Shown: positions 23,331 to 35,929, numbered from the stretch's first letter. The stretch is DNA of 64,000 bases from Ceriagrion tenellum (GCA_963169105.1 OY720639.1:88146593-88210592), one strand, 5' to 3'. Notes: a model not told the origin generated them from the sequence alone. Numbers and translations are program-made.

Positions 23331-24380
23331 ATATCATTTGCGAATGCTGTTCTACAACATCTCGCTTAAGGAGGTTGATCCGAAAACTTAAGTCCATGTC
23401 ATTTTCTTCAAATTCGCAGAAATTATAGAATAAAAGGCCCTATATCGATTGGCTTGATTATAAATACACCTTTCCTTCCTGGGTTTTCCAATAATCGCAT
23501 TTGAAAGTTGCTATATTTACATTACGTAGTACGGTAAGAGAGGATCCTTGGTACATAAAATATAGATTTAGAGTGTTGAAACCCATGTAGTTTATACAAA
23601 AAACGGATATAACAAGAACAAGGATTTAAGAAATTGATTAGTGCAAAAATGACGGTAGATTACCGACTTAGTTTTTGAGAAATTAAATTATTATTATCGA
23701 AATTTTATCCGAGACACAATAGTTAGCTGGGGTCGGTCATACATGTGGCAGCGTTGGGAGTGAACTTACATACACCGCGGGAATTCATACAGAGAGGCAC
23801 GTTTCAGAAGCTTTAAATTGTTTGTTTGATGATACAGTACCACCTCAATCAAGTGACAAACGTCGGTGAAAAAACGATTTAACCCGAACAGGCCCGTTAA
23901 TATTCCTAAAGCTTTCTGTTGACACATAATCATAATGATTAACATCACTTATAAACGACTGATAAATGCGGCACTTACAGCTTTTATGAACGCTTGTAAT
24001 CATAAATATTTCTGAATAATACTAACTTGTTGTTTTTAAATGCTAATGTATACCTTTGTGATTTTGAAATCATGTCTATTCATCGTCATAGGCAGAAGTA
24101 GGCATAAATACTTGTATTATGACCTTAGGTAACTTTCCTATTCTTAATGCCATTAGCCCAACATCTATATAAATTACTTTCTTCTTATTATATCATTTTG
24201 TCACAATTTTGAGCTCTAGCGTCTGAATGGTCGATCTGATTGAAATTTTGACGTTCAATTTTTTGTAGGCAACAAAACGTCCGTTCAAACGTTCAATCTT
24301 TTTTTGGGGAAAAATATTTTTAAAGCGAGTTGAGAAGATGAAAACAAAATTTTTCAAATATTTTAGTGAAAATATATATG
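23331..24380. other. No recognisable feature
   Basis: AT-rich; no repeat partner found. Confidence 0.4.
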
Positions 24381-24480
24381 AAGAAAGAAGAAAAATGTAC
24401 TCCCCTCCAGAGAACCGAACCTACCTCCTTCCACTCCACTATCCGCTACCTTACCTCTCTATGACTCCGTTGGACATTAT
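24381..24480 (-). mobile_element. Possible tRNA-derived SINE remnant
   Basis: On the minus strand GTAGCGGATAGTGGA (box A-like) is followed about 20 bp later by GGTTCGGTTCT (box B-like). Spacing fits a tRNA head, but arms and tail are not clear. Chance is a real alternative. Confidence 0.3.
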
Positions 24481-25685
24481 GCTGTGTAGCAGCAATTAAA
24501 ATGTACAAAAACAATGGATAAAGTGCGTTAAAGTACTGATCTCCACAATAACATCATTCGCTTATCAATTTAGTCCTGAAAAGGACTATTATATATTATG
24601 AGAACTTCTAAAAAGAACTTATTCAATGTGTTTAAAGTAGGCAAGCACTTCAGCACACGCACAGCAAACACCAGTCACTAAGGACACTAACAAAGTTCAG
24701 TACAGCGTTGCCAAAGTTTTTAGAAATTAATTAACCTTTAAATAAATGAAAATGTAGGGTTTGCTTGAGAAAATATTTTTACACAACAACCACATGAATT
24801 TTTAGATATTTCTGATGATATATTTATTGTGAAAAAGGTTTCATAAATCTAATTACTTATTCAGGCATAATCGCTGCACGAATCCATTCTAGGCATTCGG
24901 TAAAAAATATTTTCATACACTAGTCTTCCTTATGTTCATCTTTAATGCGATATTTCAGCTTTCCTCTGAATTAGACATATTAAAAATCAAAGCAGTATTC
25001 TTTTAAAGGCTCATTTACATAACTACAACAATCGGGATGCCGCTAGAATTTTGACTCACTCAGTCGCGAACCAACCTCCTTGAGGAAGTGGATTTTACAG
25101 CATGTAATGATAATTGTAGGGTAGAGTAGGAATGTTCAATTTCCTTACTCTTCAATTTTTCTAAAACAAATATTTACCTTCGCTTCAGATAGCCTTACTC
25201 GTCTGCATCGCTGTATTTGTAGACTAAATTTCACATTATTTTACCAGTTTCTGATCGATTTGACGGTATTTTGTCATCCAACTTTACGACCTATTTACGC
25301 ACTTGTACCAGTACTCTAAGATACATGGAGAATATTCTAAGACCACTTTTGGGGGAACCCTTTTTGGAGCCAATTTTCCCTCGTTCTGTTCCTTTGAATA
25401 TTCTCTTCCATGACCTGTGGAGGTGATTCCCGACCTCCAGGTATTTTATGAACTGTAAATATCATATCCCCATCGCAATTAAAGATTTTCAGTTAATAAG
25501 GAATCATTTCTGCTAACAAAAACTATTCCTAAGATTAGCAAAGGATTTTAAGCCGATGACTTTCAATAAACTTTATTGAGCAATTAAGGGTAAGTCGAAT
25601 TAAACTGCGGATTAGCAAATGTTATGCAAACTACAGAGCGTCATGTTATGCGGAATATTAGTCCCCTTTCTTAAGTAAATTTATT
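24481..25685. other. No recognisable feature
   Basis: AT-rich; no motif or repeat partner found. Confidence 0.4.
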
Positions 25686-25876
25686 ATTTTTATTTATTTA
25701 ATCTTCACTATCCCGAAAGCATCACAATGGGCCAATTTACGTCGGGTGGATAACAGTAACAACAGATGAGACGCAAACACCCATGTCCTGGGTAGATAAT
25801 ATTCTACCCAGGCGGGACTCGAACCCGCGACCATCGGGTTAACAGTCGAGGACTTTACCCCGCCGCAACCGGGGCC
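25686..25876 (-). mobile_element. tRNA-Asn-like SINE, copy 1
   Basis: On the minus strand the head starts GGCCCCGGTTGCGGCGGGG, carries GTTAACCC at the anticodon position (GTT, as in tRNA-Asn), and has box B GGTTCGAGTCC (complement at 25815-25825) inside a GCGGG/CCCGC stem. The body follows, with CCAGGACATGGGTGT, and an A-rich tail of TAAATAAAT type at about 25686-25700. It matches 27643-27840. The D-arm and acceptor stem do not fold as a working tRNA, so it is a SINE and not a tRNA gene. Confidence 0.85.
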
Positions 25877-25968
25877 AAAAAATAACCCATTATTCATTGA
25901 AAAGCTTTTCATGGGCATTATTTCCACCTTTTGACACTATTTTGTTGACTCACGAGACAAGATGCCTC

Positions 25969-26530
25969 TTAAGGTAGTTTGAGCGAAATATCATTTCACC
26001 TAGAAATCAATAATTTTGGTGTCATATTAGCGAAAAATCTCTTACTCCTCCAATGATACCATCTTATCATTATCTACCCTTACTGAACTACTTACCGAGA
26101 TTTTTGACTAGTAATGTCAGCCCTTTTACATGGTAAATGGTAGTTGAACGCTATCAAGAGAGACGATATTTAAAAAATGAGGCACTTCTAACGTCTAGAT
26201 ATCGTCAAATAATTAACGATGTGTAGTTTGTATGTTCTTTCGACTATTTTTGAAAAAAAATCATTTTGCTACCGGAGTTTTTTTAATCACAAAAAAACTT
26301 CCATTGTGAAGGAGTTTTGAACGTGCCGCGTGAAAAAAATAAGTCAAATGAAAGACTTTTTTAGATATATTTATTTTATTAACTGAAATTTCAGTCATAT
26401 ACAAGTATATTATTGCTTTATTAAAAATGCACTACTTTATTCATGCTTTCTATTGCTGATAAAATTAAAACGTATAATTGAATGTAGTCTCCATTATGAC
26501 TAGGGAATTTTCTCGCTCAAACTTCTTTAA
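25969..26530 (+). mobile_element. TTAA-flanked MITE family B, copy 2
   Basis: 562 bp from TTAA-GGTAGTTTGAGCGAAAT (25969) to CTCGCTCAAACTTC-TTTAA (26530). The ends are inverted complements over AGTTTGAGCGA. It is collinear with copy 1 at 15138 throughout and keeps the best terminal inverted repeat of the three copies. No coding capacity. Confidence 0.85.
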
Positions 26531-27642
26531 GGCTTACTTATGCCAGTAAAATACCTGTCGTGGCTGTTGTATGTTTGATTTTCCAACGCATTGTATTCAT
26601 CTCAGTTAATTAGGTATGTAAATTGTTACAATCCTTGTTTTTTCCACTGCAAGAGCTGTTTCACCATAATGACGTTTCTTCATTTATTCCTAATGATTAT
26701 GCTAATTTATTATGCAAAATAATGATTCTTAAATGTAAATCAGCCTTATTCTTATTTATATTTAAGGATCGTGGTTTTAATTTTATGATTTTATTTTAAA
26801 ATGATATCCTTCAATGAGGTATGCATGGATAATGCGACGTTTGGTGTAAAAAAATATATTAAGATTTTATAAAAATAAGAAAAATTCGCGTTTCGACGCC
26901 TTCTTTGTATCGAAGTTGAGAAACATGGACTCCTACCCTGACCTACCAGTTCTCATCATCTGTCATTCAAGTGATTTTTTCGTCCCGTTCAATCAATAAT
27001 TAATGCAGTATGAGAGACGAACGAGATAAATCATCGTGTTAAGTGGATTTACGTCGCATTTTGCAAACTGGAAATGCAACACACTGTTGAATAGTCAATG
27101 AATTAAGAAGAGAACACAAATAACCCTTACTAGATTAGCGGTAAACATTCATGCGGAATTTATTGTATTAATCTCCTAATTATCTCGATTTTGAGGTGGA
27201 AATCGCGTGGGTAAATTTACTGACTACTTTGGAAATCTGCAAATCCAACGAAGGGAGCGGCACACATTGCAAACATTTTGATCGGGACACCTTGGCGTAA
27301 TCGTTATTGTTATTGAATTTATCTGCTATCAATTTATTCGTCAATAATTTTACGATTCGTGAATTACCCTCAGATACGATAAACAGGTGAGCGCATGTAT
27401 TTGCTGATTTTACCGTAATTAATGGAAAACATTAATACGAAAAGGTATATGTGGCTTCTCGTTCATTTATCTACGGAAATGTTTGCTCCGCATAGCTTTT
27501 TATGGTGACGAGATCGCGCTATTTAGTTTTCGCTGCCTTCTGTGGAGTTATGTTATTGAGTTGAACCTTCCCAGCCGATTGTGGAAGGTAATGGCTGGTC
27601 ACTTGTAAATATGGTAACGAATTTGTTGTTGTTTACAATAAA
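26531..27642. other. No recognisable feature
   Basis: AT-rich; no motif or repeat partner found. Confidence 0.4.
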
Positions 27643-27840
27643 GGCCCCGGTGGCGGTGGGGTAAAGTCCACGCCTGCTAACCCGAGGGTCGCGGGTTCGA
27701 GTCCCGCCTGGTTAGAACATTATCTGCCCAGGACATGGGTGTGGGTGTTTGTATATTGTTAATGTTAAAAAACCCGATGAAAAAAGGCCTTTGTTGTGCT
27801 GTTTTAGGGGTTGTGTGTATAAATAAAATAAATAAATAAA
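27643..27840 (+). mobile_element. tRNA-Asn-like SINE, copy 2
   Basis: The head GGCCCCGGTGGCGGTGGGG, box B GGTTCGAGTCC at 27694-27704, body CCCAGGACATGGGTGT and a tail of AAATA units (27821-27840) match the copy at 25686-25876. The anticodon position reads GCT rather than GTT. The two copies lie about 1.8 kb apart in opposite orientations. Body sequences downstream of about 27750 differ strongly, so the copies may belong to two subfamilies. Confidence 0.85.
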
Positions 27841-27945
27841 GGAATCTAAAAATCACTTTGTCTCGTCGCAGACGGGTAGAAATTACTTATATTTCTTCCT
27901 CAATTCCTCAATTACGAAGCTCTTGTCTCAAGTTTTTGTTCTAGA

Positions 27946-27968
27946 TTTTATATATATATATATATATT
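27946..27968. repeat. TA dinucleotide microsatellite
   Basis: Run of alternating T and A. Confidence 0.9.
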
Positions 27969-28639
27969 TTCTCTCTTAAATTGCTATATTTTACATCGGT
28001 GGCTTAAATCAAGACTCATTTTAAAAAATTCAATGGTATTGTTGTTGTAGCTCATGACGTATGATTGACATGCATGTGTACTATCATCGCCAATAATTAG
28101 ACGGAATTTCGATTTAATTTTGAGTTTGCCAGTATTTGTCACGGATTAACTGTACTGCGACTCTTGCAAAGCATACCTCTGCGGAATTCCCCGTTATGAT
28201 GACTTTTGGTTTGTCAATATTTCATGAAAGGAAAGATTTTAAACCAGACTTGACTCTTTGTTTCGCGGCCATCGTAAGGCACAAGACTTTTTCTGCAAGT
28301 CCTTATCTCAGTGATGGATGAGGTTGGTATTTATTCTGCCAGAAGAGGAAAGGAGAACGTAAATGGGGAGATTTCACGCGAAGGCACGAAGAGAATAAAT
28401 TGAGAACTGATTGACAAATGGACTTGATTATGCACTCAATATAATTCCTTTGCAAAAAAAGAAGTACATGGCTAATAGATGCATGCCAAACCCTGATAGA
28501 CATCGATTAAAACTATGAGGCAATAGATACAATGTTTGTACAAGATTTTGAAAATTTCTGTTCATATAAGAAATAAATAAGTCCTCACTCTTTTTATTTT
28601 TTAGTTGAAACCAGCAAAACCATATTTGTGCGAGATACC
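27969..28639. other. No recognisable feature
   Basis: AT-rich; no motif or repeat partner found. Confidence 0.4.
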
Positions 28640-28830
28640 GCTAGCAAGGTCGCATAATATCGGAAAGATTGCCTGATGAAAATAATAGTAGAAGGAAAGA
28701 ACGAGGGAAGTAGAGGGAGAGGAAGACGAATAAATAATGTGTTGACAGATATTATGAGAGCTGAGGAGGGCTTAGTGAATATCACGAAGTACATTTGATA
28801 ATTCAAGAAGAAATCTCTGGCACGTGGTGT
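28640..28830 (+). mobile_element. LINE C-terminal domain fragment
   Basis: The plus frame reads YRKDCLMKIIVEGKNEGSRG, then RGRRINNVLTDI and a stop near 28796. The pattern ...L...I.EGK..G.RGRGR is the basic C-terminal motif of RTE/jockey-like LINEs (compare ...GK..RGRPRNKYMDQI at 36.7 kb). An in-frame stop precedes it. Only about 60 codons survive. Confidence 0.75.
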
Positions 28831-28999
28831 CTTGCCCGTTTTTTGAAACCAAATTGAATCCCTGAGATCAGTCTATTGATAGGAATCCTCAAACTCCTAC
28901 CATACGGCAGTTTATTTAACAATCGAAGCACGTTTAGTCGCAGATATCGGATGTACTCCTGTCCAAAAAAAACTTACCACCTCAGAGCCGAAAAATTTC

Positions 29000-29400
29000 C
29001 AAGTCCCGAGTTGACGTCGATGTGACAACTCGGTCGAACCACGCCCCCCTGAGCGAGAAGGCAATAAACAAACGAAACGGGACAAAGGCCTTTCTCCCCG
29101 CAGTTGGCGAGTTGGCGAGGGAGAATGAGGGAGATGCTAGACGGGATATTTTGACCTGCGAAAGGAAATTCTTAATGGTGGGAGGAGGGCACAGGCTTCT
29201 GTTCGCTTAATGTGTGAGCGAGAATGAAAGGGGGATGGCTCGTTTCGGTCGCTGCAAGAGACCAAGACCTCTCGTTGACGACGACTGCTGGAAAATGCGG
29301 GAAGCCCAACCTTCGTCTTCGTCGAGTTCACTTACGTGTTTATTTAAACTCGCATGCCACACAGTTACAAGCGTAAATGGATTCGGAGTATGCAATTAAC
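29000..29400. other. GC-rich patch
   Basis: CG-rich block with four short frames overlapping on both strands (29022-29210 and 29214-29399 plus, 29137-29331 and 29207-29395 minus). No domain recognised. Confidence 0.4.
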
Positions 29401-30084
29401 TACTCGAATCAACCATATTCTCAAAGGGAAAAATCGATTGCCTGGAATAAGATTCGATTTTTAAATAAAAAATAGTAACTTTTTTATCATAGCCGATATC
29501 ATAAAAAATTTCCTCCGTCGCGTTTGGAACAATGGGACTATGCGCCTTTGAATTTGAACATGATATTTTTTACCACAAATAGCTTTACAGCTCCCTCTTA
29601 GAAGCAGTATTTACTTCGAAGTTGGATTGAAATAACTCTGTACCCAATAACTCTACTGTTAGAAAGCTTATAAACTAACTTCCATCCACTCAACCATAGA
29701 ATACAATATTCACTCAATTTTTGTTTCCCGGTATAAATTACTGGAGATTAAATACGCTATTTGCCGGACAGAGACATCTTTTCGCCACACTAAGTTAACA
29801 CGTGGTCCAATGTCGTCTCATCAGCGTATGTTACACTGCAACCTTCTTCTTCATATTTATAAAAAAAACTATTGTAGAGAGGTAGGGACGCGATCAAAAT
29901 GATTTCCTAGGGCAGCTTTCAAATGTAAATTCCTAAACGTATCACAGTCGTTGGGTTGGGTATACTATTTACATCGCATTTGGAAAACGGAGCATTGGCC
30001 ACCGGGGTTTTTCTTATTATTATAAATGTTATATAAATATATAAACTTAAATGTTCTTACTATTATAAAGCCAGCCTCTAGTGT
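29401..30084. other. No recognisable feature
   Basis: AT-rich; no repeat partner found. Confidence 0.4.
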
Positions 30085-30445
30085 CATACCTCTGGCAAAT
30101 TGGAGGCTACACGCTAGGCATAGGTTGCTTGAGAAATTCATTACTGGTGCGTTTCAGAGCGACACAAAGAATATTATCACGACACTTCACTACGTCTCTA
30201 GGACTGACAGAAGCGATAAAAAAGAGAGATACATTGCCGAATAAACAGGTAGAAAAACTCGTTCTTTCCGCGCACAATTAGTGACCACAATAAGAACTGA
30301 GCTCCACTAATTACACTCCTGTAATACACGTCACCATTTCTCCTCCCGAAACCTTATCCTTCACATATTTGCATTGCAGTTGTTTTGACACCATTTTCCA
30401 ATCGCTAATTCGGCGGCTTGGAGGTTAGTACGTAGATGTAGATAC
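30085..30445 (+). mobile_element. LINE family D 3' end, copy 1
   Basis: It matches 61590-62090 and (inverted) 41225-41622. Coding remnants read WRLHARHRLLEKF, FQSDTKNII and SRTDRSDK, the LLEK / F..DT.NII / SRSDR..K series of a LINE C-terminus, but with frameshifts. The frame end SDHNKN-stop at about 30272-30292 is the same as in the other copies. A 3' UTR follows with GAGCTCCACT, TAATACACGTCACCATTTC and the terminal GTAGATGTAGAT at about 30430-30443. Confidence 0.8.
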
Positions 30446-31207
30446 CTGCTAATCGAAATAGAAGTTACAACGAATATTTCATACACGGTATCATTGTTTT
30501 ATTCAAAATGTCATCACTCATTCGATTTTTTAAAAATATTCTGTGCAAAATAATTTTTAGAGTGGTGACAACATGACGTAATTCTGCTCTACTTTATTAG
30601 CATACTTTAATATCTATTCGAGGAAATATTTCGTTTGTTTTTTTGACGGGCAACGGGGTCCGTTGCGAGTGAAAATTTTTTTTCTGATGATGCACCGCGT
30701 ATGTGAGTTGAAAATTACAAAACACGAACAGGCTAATAATGATTCCATTTTATGCATTTTTGTATCGATGGAGTAAAAATAACATGCGATGTAATTAGAA
30801 GCGTCGTATGTGAGAGAGAGAGACCCATGTGCTTCCAATGATCATCGAAAACGGTAAAAAAAAACATTACCGCGTGAAGGTTTTTTTTTTTTAACTTTTG
30901 TTCATTGAAATGATTGATACACGTATTTTAATGCGACCTTGCATTTCATTTCGCGGCTCACACGCGAGTCCAAGTCCCAAACCCGATTGTGGGTAAACAA
31001 GTCCCGACGTCAGCATATTAATTGAATTCGTCGCTGTAGTGTCGGGCGAATTTAATTTTGCGGTCGCGTCGCCGCCGCCGCCGGGGGAAATCTATCAATC
31101 GACGGTTTGATTTTCGAATCCCATCGTTTTCAGTCCGGATTATTTGCGTGCGCGTTTGTTTGCTCCTTAGCGTCTCGCGCTAATTTTTGATTCCTCTATT
31201 TTAGAGA
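30446..31207. other. No recognisable gene; short GC-rich segment 30960-31170
   Basis: AT-rich with a GCC trinucleotide run at about 31068-31083 inside a CG-rich segment. Confidence 0.4.
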
Positions 31208-31607
31208 TGGGAAAACCCGTTCATTTTTGGGAACTAGTTCTCTCTGGATCGGTCCATTTAGGGAACCGTTCCTTTACACTCGTTCACTGTCCCTTTTCTA
31301 TTAGTTGTTGATGTATTTTTATTTTCAACGTGAACTTGGTTTTTAAAGAATGGACTTAATATACCGTAATGTCGGCGTTGATTAAAGATGGAGGGCCACA
31401 TTACCAACTCTTTACATGGTTTCGTATATAGGTTTAATATAAATAAAGAATACATGTAATTACCGCTAATTATACCAGTAGCATCAACTGATGATTTTTT
31501 GGGATTTTATGAAGAACATTCCATCTCTTAAAGATGGAAGCGAAAGTAATGAAGGACCGAACGGAACGACGGACCGAAAGCACTGGCCGACTGAAAGGAA
31601 CGAAGGA

Positions 31608-31905
31608 CCGAGAGGAACAGGTGCGAAGGAACGGGTCCGAAGGAACGGGTCCGAAGGAACGGGTTCGGAGGAAAGGGTCCATGGCTTACAAGGGAGGACC
31701 GAAGACCGACTTCCATAGAACGACCGTTCCTTTCGGTCCGTCGGTCCTTTCGGTCGGTCGATTCCTTCGCTTGGACCAAATGGACCGTCGGACCGAAAGG
31801 AACGGTCGTTCCATTGAAGTCGGTCGTCGACCCTCCCTTGCAAACCCATTCCTTCAGACACGTTCCTTTGGACCTGTTCCTTCGGACCCGTTCGTTCACG
31901 AACGA
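31608..31905. repeat. Compound foldback of GGACCG/GGAACG units
   Basis: The inner stem 31696-31747 pairs with 31782-31833 (about 47 of 52 positions) around a 34-bp loop. The outer arms are tandem 14-bp units: GGAACGGGTCCGAA is exact at 31628-31641 and 31642-31655, with a variant at 31656-31669; complementary units occur at about 31863-31895. Flanking DNA to 31555 and 31930 is of the same composition. All four of the overlapping open frames here (31484-31861, 31528-31959, 31534-31962, 31491-31718) are products of the low-complexity palindrome, not genes. A GGAACGGTTCC-type palindromic segment at 31225-31275 may be a relic of the same element. Confidence 0.85.
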
Positions 31906-31930
31906 CCCACCTCTACTCTTCGTCGTATAA

Positions 31931-33017
31931 AACATATTCCGAAATTTATTCCATCTCAATGATTACGCCGCGTACTTGTTAAATTTGTTCAAATGTATGT
32001 GAATTGAGTCACACCGCCGTCGGCTTTTCATGGGCGAAATCAGTCATTGGGCGCTGTTTTTTATTACAGGTGAGATCACGAAAAAAATTACTTGAAATTG
32101 TTATTAATGCTGCTTGCCCGCTATGGATTTAAATGAAACTACTTTGATGAATTCGATAGTGTTGGATTCATTTACTTGGATAGAAAAAATATTCTTGGCA
32201 ACCGGCCGCAATTTTTCCTCACCTTTTTAATCTGACGTCGGATAAGTTATCGGTATATTCAGGCTTTCCAGATTATAGACAAAGACATGTTTATCACGAC
32301 CCTATTGTAAGAGAAAATATAACCTCAATGTTGGAAAGGCGAAGAATGCGATTAGCGGGCTAAGTACACTAAATATGGTGATAGCGAAGAAGAGTATTTA
32401 AATATTTATGGTGTTCTTTCTCGTACTAGCCTTATCGTTACTTGGCACGAATTGATTATGTCGTGTTTTTTTCATATCTCACCATACAGCACCAAATGAA
32501 TTTTATTATTTCTGGCGTGATGTCATGAAAGTACTGACACCCATTTTTTTATAAAATACAGTGGGTGGACCCAAAGTAACCTATAGTACGTTCCGTATTA
32601 TGTTGGCAGTTTAAACTGATATGCAGATATGCTTCTTACGTATACCTTCAAAGGACGAAGGTGTGATGTCACCAGTAGAACAATGATAATTAACTTAGTA
32701 GTATTGCTACGTACTAACTCCTCCACTAAGAGTCGTCCAATGTGTTTAAATCGTTCCCTAACGGAGCATTGTTGAGCTCAACAGAGAGAGTACTACTTTG
32801 TCAAACTATTGCCAATATAATAAGGATGAAACTCCAAAAGCCGCGAGGAAAAAGTCTCACCCTTTTTATATTATTATTCTAGACGTAAAGGCTCACTTCT
32901 TTATTATTAACTGTAACCTAACAAACGCAATAAGGACCATGCTGGTTATCCCTGCTCTTTGCTAGCTTTCATTTGAATAGCTCGACGAAATGGACGAATT
33001 GTCAAATGTATAGCAGG
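31931..33017. other. No recognisable feature
   Basis: AT-rich; no repeat partner found. Confidence 0.4.
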
Positions 33018-33599
33018 AATATTCACCATCTGTTTGAAAATTAAGGCAAGTGTGGTTTAAATGATCGAAAGTGGACTGTATATAACTCCCATATTTACTT
33101 GGGACTAAGCTTGCAACATGTAATACGGCTAACAAAATCAATTTGAATACAAAAAAGTTAGTTCACGAATACACCGGCATTAGACGGGCCTAGGAGAAGT
33201 AGCAGGCAGCAGAGGATGGCTGTAGCTCGGTTAGTCGCCAAGGGGGTGACCAGCATGTAGAGAGGAGATTGGGAGAACACCACAGCACATAAGAGGAATG
33301 TCGCACTGCCGCCAAGTGACTGATGATTGACTGCTACTCATGGGAGATTAGTGAACGACTGGTAGCCTCGGTCGAGTGTCGAAGCAGACGAAAACTGAGC
33401 ACCAACGCCTCCACTCGGGACCCACAGCTGTAACCTCGCAAGCAGCCGACGAACGAAGGAATAACAAAATTAGGTACGGCTCCACTACTAAAAGAAAATA
33501 CTGCACAGAAAGTAACTCTTGATAAATTTATTGACTTCTTAGTTCTAGGATTATTCTAGATTTTACCATAATTTTAATCGGAAATGAGGGTTATAATTG
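33018..33599. other. Possible inserted segment upstream of family A copy 3
   Basis: It starts with the block shared with 9321-9352 (ACCATCTGTTTGAAA). In copy 1 that block lies about 95 bp from the family A core; here it lies about 560 bp away. The interval 33140-33480 is more GC-rich than its surroundings and may be an insertion. I do not recognise it. Confidence 0.35.
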
Positions 33600-33825
33600 A
33601 TTTAAATGAATAAAAACTTTATGCAAGGATAATGTATGTTAAAGATGTAAATTCAAGCTGATTTTTAGCAATTATCAATAGAAAACATTGTAAAATTGCA
33701 GAATTAGTGCGTCAGCCGTTAGCGATAAAGGAAAATGGCGGAAACAAAGATGGCGGACAGGCCACGCCCACGTTACAGCTTATAGCTTTGGCCACCATAG
33801 TAAGCGCCGTCTACATTTACCTCAA
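33600..33825 (+). repeat. Dispersed repeat family A, copy 3
   Basis: GCAAGGATAATGTATGTTAA, GATTTTTAGCAATTATC, GTGCGTCAGCC and ACAAAGATGGCGGACAGGCC align with copies 1 and 2 in order. CACCATAGTAAGCGCC closes the block. Confidence 0.65.
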
Positions 33826-33999
33826 TACCTAGCATACTCAAATTTAATGCAGTTTTGAATATAATAGTCTATGCGTGATGGGGGTGAGCACTCTGGACGG
33901 AAGTTTGGTAACAGTGTTCTCTCCATAAGGCCCATGCTGTCAGCTGAATTTGTAGCGCAGTATTCATCTACCACGATCATATAATAGAAAAGTTGATTT

Positions 34000-34290
34000 T
34001 TTTAAATTGATAATAAATATTTTTACATTAAAATTATAATTTTTTCAGTAAAATCACAATTATTACATTGAAATAACAATTGCAATAAAATTAAAAATAT
34101 TTCATTATAATTAAAATTGCAATAAAATTACAATAAAATTGCGGTACACCATAATAATCACGTTGAAATTTTTTATTGATAATAATTTTTATTACATTGA
34201 AGTTATAGTTATTACATTATAATTTTAAAATCGCAATAAAATCAGATTGCAGTAAAATTGCAGGACATCATAATAATTATGATACAATGC
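34000..34290. repeat. AT-rich duplicated block
   Basis: TTGATAATAA starts at 34007 and 34176. GCAATAAAATT units recur, and GGTACACCATAATAATCA (34143-34160) is mirrored by GGACATCATAATAATTA (34262-34278). It looks like a decayed tandem duplication of an AT-rich unit. Confidence 0.5.
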
Positions 34291-35929
34291 CTTTATTGCA
34301 TACATAATTCCTTGGTCCTTCTAAGTAATATTGCTTGTCAGAAAGTTCCATAATATTCCATATTCTTACAGAGCGGCATGTTACAAATGCAGTATTTTTG
34401 AAGTAGAGTTGTTACATTAAAGTTTATATATTTCTTATTGTGAGACAAAAAAATCAATATAATGGCCATGAATATATATTATGGATTCGGATGATCGGCA
34501 TTGTTGCCTAGGCTACGTGTTGCCTAAATTTTCACTTTTAGTTCACCCAGTCCTTGGCGCTTCTTCGATTAGTCTTTTCTGTTGTTATTGTAAATAGACG
34601 TAGTTGATTGTTGCTAACGTGAGACAATGGTAAATATTCAATAACGTTCGAGGAGATATGAATTACTTAATGATTTGAATAATATCTTGCTATTTTTGTT
34701 ATCTAAAATTTACTTTTTAAATGATAGAGAGGAAAGGTTTATAAATCGTCCATCGTGTGTCGATTACGATGCTTGCCATAATCCGATTATAATTGGAATG
34801 CATTAAGCCTGTTTTGCCTAAACAAAGAATTCAGAATGACTTGTTTAAACAGAACTTGCTTCGTACCAGGCTGAAAAACAGGGTATGCGTCTACGAGGAC
34901 GCAAAATAGGAGACGTGGATTGAAAAATAAGAATATGTTCAAAGCGGCGGTAAGTGCATTCCTTTTTGCCAACACTGCAATGATGGCCATAGGGAATACT
35001 CATGAAGTCACCTCGCATTATTATTATATTTCCGTAAAGCGATATTCACGAAGTGCTATGAAGTTAATTGTGCATTTGTGTAATTAAATTTGGAGAGGAA
35101 TTAAATATATCTGTTGACCGGACTATATAAAAAAAATGTATAATTACGCCCCGCGTGTAGTACTACATCTTTCATTCATTGCTCACTGCATTATGATAAA
35201 TTGTAAGTAAAACCCGCGTATATTTATGGTAAAACCGGTTAGACGTGTTTATATCCAATCTGTCGACTGTATTTACCTTTAAACTTCCGTCTTTCATCAC
35301 TAGGCGGCACCACTTTCCAAAAAGTTATTTGTTTACTGGAATTCTAGACAACGCTTTTTGGCAACGAGATCCCAATCCATAATATATATTCATGATAATG
35401 GCTTTGAAAAAGCTACTAAACCTGTTAAACGAAACTAAGGAAAAATATATATTTGCCAAACAGATTTTTATATGTATCATATGATTGCATCATGTAGTTG
35501 CTTAGGCATACAATCAATTGAATTCGAATACAAGTTGAATTACCATCACTAATTACTAGAGGAAAGCATTTTCATAACAAACCGGCATAATGCTGAGTAA
35601 TAAGCATTTTAAACAACAATGCACATTCGAAATCCTTGTCCCCAAATACATTTCAATATTTCGCTGAGAAAGAGAAATGCTCTTCTCTTCAGAAAACCCT
35701 TTTTCGTCTTGCGCGTTGTAAAAACTCTCGGCGAGATTGATTTCAGAGCGGAGGGACCCCTTCAATTGTCTTCAATGCGCTCCTCTTCCACGAATCAGGA
35801 CTCGATCGCCGGCGCGATAGCAGTTTTCCGCCGAGTTGGAAAAATGTTTGTGGAATAATGTTGACGAGGGAGAGAAGTTGTCTCGCTTAATTTCATGGGA
35901 CACTCCTCTTTGAGTTCACATCGTTCCTC
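34291..35929. other. No recognisable gene
   Basis: AT-rich. Short frames at 34787-34990, 35556-35765 and 35619-35858 have no recognisable motif. Confidence 0.35.

Noticed and set aside
25780..25880. Functional tRNA-Asn gene on the minus strand
   Set aside because: Box B and the GTT position are present, but the D-arm and acceptor stem do not pair and an A-rich tail follows; a second copy at 27.64 kb shows it is a SINE.
31484..31962. Four overlapping open frames of 75-143 codons on both strands
   Set aside because: They are translations of the GGACCG/GGAACG palindrome; similar peptides arise from both strands because of the inverted repeats.
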